From: Sodiomyces alkalinus F11
Lineage: Eukaryota; Ascomycota; Sordariomycetes; Glomerellales; Plectosphaerellaceae
Direction: 5' to 3'
DNA: 64,000 bases
NCBI RefSeq assembly: GCF_003711515.1
Contig: NW_021167080.1
Coordinates: 5,722,346 to 5,786,345 of the forward strand
Below the pieces are notes generated by a model. That model searched no databases, had not been told where the DNA came from, and worked only from the letters and a program-made list of their open reading frames with translations. The first letter of the stretch is position 1; each line of letters begins with the position of its first letter. The position numbers and the translations under genes were made by a program. Below are positions 60,635 to 64,000 of this stretch, one piece after another.

Positions 60635-61810
60635 ATGACCGTCCCGGCCAAGACCACCCCAACACCCAAGATCCTCTTCCTTGGAGCCACAGGCTACCTC
60701 GGCGGTACACTCCTCCATCGCCTCCTTGCATCGGACATCGCGTCAGCCGCGGCCCTCACGGACCCCATCACCGTCCTAGTCCGCGGCGAAGACCGCGCAG
60801 CCAAGCTGGCTTCGAAATACGGCCCAGCCATCAAGACGCAGACATTCGACTCCCTCGACGAAACAGACAAGATCCAAGCCATCGCAGCCTCCCACGACAT
60901 CGTCATCAACGCCGGCACCGGCTTCCACCCCGGGTCCGCCGAAGCCCTGATTCGCGGACTCGGCGAGCGTAAAGCATCCCAGGCGTCTTCCTCTTCGCCG
61001 TCTGCCCCCACCTGGATGATCCATACCTCAGGCGTCTCCAATATTGCCGACAGGCCCGTGACGGGTACAAACCTGCCCGACCTTGAATTCTCCGACTCGG
61101 ACCCCTTGGCGGTGCTCGCCTTCGAGGAAGCCGAGAACAAGCGCGAGTGGTATCCCCAGCGGACCGCAGAGCTGACTGTCCTCCGCCTTAGCGACGAGCT
61201 CGGGGTGCCGGCGGTTAGCTTACAGGTGCCGTGCATCTTTGGGGAGGGCCAGGGGCTGTTCCAGGATGGCGGGGTTATGATCCCTATTATGATGGCGTAC
61301 GTACTGGATCGCGGGTACGGGTTTACGCTGGGTGACGGGACGGCGGATGTTGGTATTGTGCATGTGCAGGATTTGGCGGATTGTTATATCGCTGTGCTGA
61401 GGAAGGTGCTGTTTGAAGGGGGAAAAGACGTGCCTACTGGGCGTAAGGGCGGAGGCGTTGTGTACCCTGTACCGGCGATGCGTTTGATTGATGATATTGC
61501 GAGGGGATGTCTCGATGTGACGTTTGCGAGGGGTCTTCTGCCTAAGGAGGGCGGGCCGACCGAGAAGGAGTTGAGGAAAATCTCGATCGAGGAGGCGGCT
61601 ACTACGGTGGTGGGAAGTACGCTCATGGCAGAGGTTGTATGGGGGGCTCATCGGAAAACAACGGGCACTGTTGCAAAGGAGAAGCTTGGGTGGAAGCCAG
61701 TGTTTGGGGGTCCCGAGGCGTGGAACAAAGACTTTGAGGATGAGCTGGATCATGCTTTATCGGGGAAGAGGGGGTATACTTTTGATGTTTGCATTGCTAA
61801 CCGGGGCTGA
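60635..61810 (+). CDS. NAD(P)-binding extended SDR / NmrA-like reductase
   Basis: An intronless frame of 391 residues starts MTVPAKTTPTPKILFLGATGYLGG; the open frame extends 15 codons further but ATG 60635 (AACCATGACC) is the first ATG. The Rossmann motif is GATGYLG (residues 17-23), followed by the second strand ITVLVRGEDRAAKL, which has no acidic residue at its end and so suggests NADP. DIVINAG and WMIHTSGVSNI are the beta-4/beta-5 strands of extended SDRs. YFGEG-like VPCIFGEGQG and GIVHVQDLADCYIAVL fit the C-terminal part. The classical YxxxK active site is not evident, so it may be an atypical or NmrA-type member. The substrate is unknown. Its neighbour is an FAD oxidoreductase in opposite orientation (convergent, 625 bp). 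Confidence 0.82.
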   Translation: MTVPAKTTPTPKILFLGATGYLGGTLLHRLLASDIASAAALTDPITVLVRGEDRAAKLASKYGPAIKTQTFDSLDETDKIQAIAASHDIVINAGTGFHPGSAEALIRGLGERKASQASSSSPSAPTWMIHTSGVSNIADRPVTGTNLPDLEFSDSDPLAVLAFEEAENKREWYPQRTAELTVLRLSDELGVPAVSLQVPCIFGEGQGLFQDGGVMIPIMMAYVLDRGYGFTLGDGTADVGIVHVQDLADCYIAVLRKVLFEGGKDVPTGRKGGGVVYPVPAMRLIDDIARGCLDVTFARGLLPKEGGPTEKELRKISIEEAATTVVGSTLMAEVVWGAHRKTTGTVAKEKLGWKPVFGGPEAWNKDFEDELDHALSGKRGYTFDVCIANRG

Positions 61811-62435
61811 GTGCTGTGTTAGCTCTCGCCTGTGAACATCTAGAGGTATATAGAAGCGGTCGTTATCGGTTGGATAGAGTGTCGCGGGTTAGAACTTAAG
61901 ACGGGTTGGTGTGGTGGAGGAAGTGTCAAATTCAATGTTCTCAATCAGTCTCCGCAACCGCCGCCGCCCGTGTCCTGTATAGCACTCAAGTATGACTAGG
62001 TAGAGGGCGGTCGCTTACCCATTCCGCACTATGGCTCTTTCCTCGCGACTATAGGCTACCTTATGCTACCTAGGTAATAAAAAGAACGGCTATGCTTTAT
62101 TCGATATAACCCTCGAGACTTAAAACCGCGGAGCAGATTAGTTACTAAGGTTCTCGGCCCCTACTACTCGGGGTTTGTATCTGCATGTGGACGTAATACA
62201 GATTTCGGCCGTGATGCAGAGAGTATAGTAGAAGGAATCCGTGAATGATAGAGCGAATATATTGAGGGTAAATTTTGTTTTACAATGGGATATAGAGAAG
62301 TGAATAATGCGTAGCCCAGATTCTATACAAAATGATCTTCATTGGTCAGTTCCCTGTCCGACGCGAAGTTTCTACCCTGGTCCCTTCACGTCACCGGAGG
62401 GGACCAGGCTGAAAGTCTAAGGCCTCGAGACCCGT
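61811..62435. other. Convergent intergenic region, reductase / FAD oxidoreductase
   Basis: No gene is supported. A TACCTAGGTA palindrome lies at about 62,065. Composition is AT-rich towards 62,300. Confidence 0.5.
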
Positions 62436-64000
62436 TTACGAAGGCGGATTCAGGGGAATCTTTTGCCCGCCCGTGACAAGCCTCTGGAAGACGAGGTCCG
62501 GGTCGTACCGCTCCTGAACCTCCTGCAGCCGCTTGACGTTCCTCTCTCCATACGACGCAATGGCCTGCTGGGTCCCGTCCGAATACGGCAACATGCTGTT
62601 TGGGAGAGCAGTCGGTCAGCCCACACTCCCGACTCACGACGATAGGATAGTAATCAAAGTCAAGCAAGCTCCACTCACATATAAGGAAACAAGAGATCCT
62701 GGAGCTTGGCCTCTGCCTCCATCGTGCGGATGAACACGCCCCACGCCGGGAAGACTTCGTCGATGTCCTCCACGTTGTTGAACTGGAGGCCCAGGTAGAA
62801 GACTGTTCTCGCGCGCACACGTGTCAGCCAAACCACATAGCTGATTCTCTCTTGTTGATGTGTACCTGACGGGATTGGTTGTCAGGATGGAAATATTCAG
62901 CTTAAACTAACCTGTCAGGGGCCTCCCTGGCTCGGCCCTGTCGAGGCCGAGAGGGTTGTTTATCCCGGACTTCTCGATAGCCAGCGTTGAGATGGGCATG
63001 ACGGTTTGCAGGCCAGTTAGACCTTCGATGTGGGAAATGCTCGAGCAGAACTCGACCCATTTGTCGAGGATGTAGCTTAAGTACGACTCGTTTGGGTACA
63101 CGGTGAAGGTGAAGTGCGTTTGCCTGGAAATGGGACGCGATATCATATCAGCAGATTCAAGACAGACAGAGATCAAGGCCAACTTACACGAGACCGTCCG
63201 GGAACCCTGCGACCAACTCCTCAGCCAGATCCACATACGAGTTGCTCTTGATAGTTGAGTTATCGTGCTCCACGTCAAGCCACGGCTGCAGCGACTCCGG
63301 CAGCGCGTCTACGGCCTGGTTGTACACAATAGGCGAAAACCCATACGTGGTATTCGTAGCCCCATCGTACACATACGATGGCAGCACGTGTGTGTCGATG
63401 TCCCTCTCGGCCGTCTCAACCTGATACTGATACGTGAGTCTCTTCAGCTGCGGCAGGACGCTCGGCGGATACGTCACCCGTCCGCCATACATGCCCCTAT
63501 GCGGGACAGTTTGCAGAGTCAAGTGCGTAACGACGCCGAAGTTATTCGACGTGCCCTTAAGCGCCCAATACAGCTCCGGGTGGTGCTCCGCATCGGTGTC
63601 CACAACAGTGCCGTTACCGAGCACCACGCGGTGGCCCGCGACGTTGTCGATGGCGAGGCCGTGGCTGTTGGCAAAGAAGGAGAAGCCTGCTCCGAGGGCG
63701 AGGCCGGTGCCCACGGTAGCGAAGCGCCCGCCGACGACCATATAGCCGAGGGGCTCGATAGCGGGGTAAACCTCTGACCAGGTAAGGCCCATGCCGATAG
63801 TGACGGTGCTATTATCGGGAGACATAGTGATGTCGCGGATGCGCTTCATGCTGACGAGGATGCCGTTGTCGATGTTGGCGGCGCCGCGGATGGCGCTGTG
63901 CCCTCCTCCGCGGATCGCGAAAGGGCATCCCTCTTCAGAGAAGATGGAGACGGCTATAGAGACTTCATCGGTGGAGCTGGGGAGGAAGACGCAGGTCGGG
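62436..64000 (-). CDS. Berberine-bridge-type FAD-linked oxidoreductase (partial, 5' end off window)
   Basis: Four exons are visible (64000-63188 open at its 5' end, 63123-62912, 62802-62679, 62595-62436), all in phase. The FAD-binding PCMH domain shows FLPSSTDEVSIAVSIFSEEGCPFAIRGGGHS, with the His of GGGHS at the flavin-attachment position, then VGGRFATVGTGLALGAGFSFFANSHGLAIDNV, VVLGNGTVV and ELYWALKGTSNNFGVVTHLTL. The substrate domain follows and the C-terminal BBE segment ends SDGTQQAIASYGERNVKRLQEVQERYDPDLVFQRLVTGG. Exon 3 could instead start at 62865, as the stretch 62865-62803 is also in frame; the 62802 start fits the family better. In fungi these enzymes oxidise secondary metabolites or carbohydrates and are often secreted. 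The N-terminus and any signal peptide lie beyond the window. Confidence 0.9.

Overview
This window is filamentous ascomycete nuclear DNA, most likely from a Sordariomycete. The genes have short introns (about 60-210 nt) with GTRNGT-type donors, CTAAC/CTGAC branch sites and CAG/TAG acceptors. Promoters and leaders are pyrimidine-rich, and the proteins match families typical of the group (HET, Mzm1, Mcp1, zuotin, Imh1, Lunapark, SRPK, Iws1). The transposon remnants carry the signature of repeat-induced point mutation (RIP): AT- and TpA-rich, with almost every CAA/CAG codon turned into TAA/TAG. I cannot fix the genus. Exon joins were worked out by hand from splice signals plus reading-frame closure.

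Layout. 0-24 kb is ordinary euchromatin: MZM1 (-), a HET-domain gene (+), zuotin ZUO1 (+), a small one-pass membrane protein (+), mitochondrial MCP1 (-), a divergent pair of a C2H2 zinc-finger gene (-) and an F-box gene (+), a 7.4-kb stretch with no gene I can support, a SWIRM-domain gene (+) and a short-chain dehydrogenase (-). 24.65-36.2 kb is a RIP-mutated transposon island. It holds a Ty1/copia element (+) with recognisable protease, integrase and reverse transcriptase, then an LTR and a second primer-binding site leading into a gag-only copia-like unit with a 43-bp tandem duplication, and then a Tad-like LINE (-) cut off just after its RT YxDD motif. 36.8-57.2 kb returns to housekeeping genes: golgin IMH1 (-), Lunapark LNP1 (-), an SREBP-like bHLH factor (+), an SR-protein kinase (+, with a 1.3-kb first intron) and IWS1/SPN1 (-). 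57.5-60.2 kb is a second degenerate AT-rich stretch with a 648-bp hAT-like MITE (8-bp target-site duplication) and a 61-bp tandem repeat. The right end has an extended-SDR reductase (+) facing a berberine-bridge-type FAD oxidoreductase (-, running off the window). That pair could be the edge of an accessory or secondary-metabolite locus.

The housekeeping genes do not form a pathway, although several touch the same compartments: mitochondria (MZM1, MCP1), ER/Golgi (LNP1, IMH1), and transcription or RNA processing (IWS1, SRPK, SWIRM, bHLH). I found no convincing new biological system. The most unusual points are the shared-LTR chimeric copia arrangement with two mutated half-tRNA-iMet primer-binding sites, the hAT-like MITE, the 3-codon first exons in two genes, and the unexplained 7.4-kb gene-free interval.
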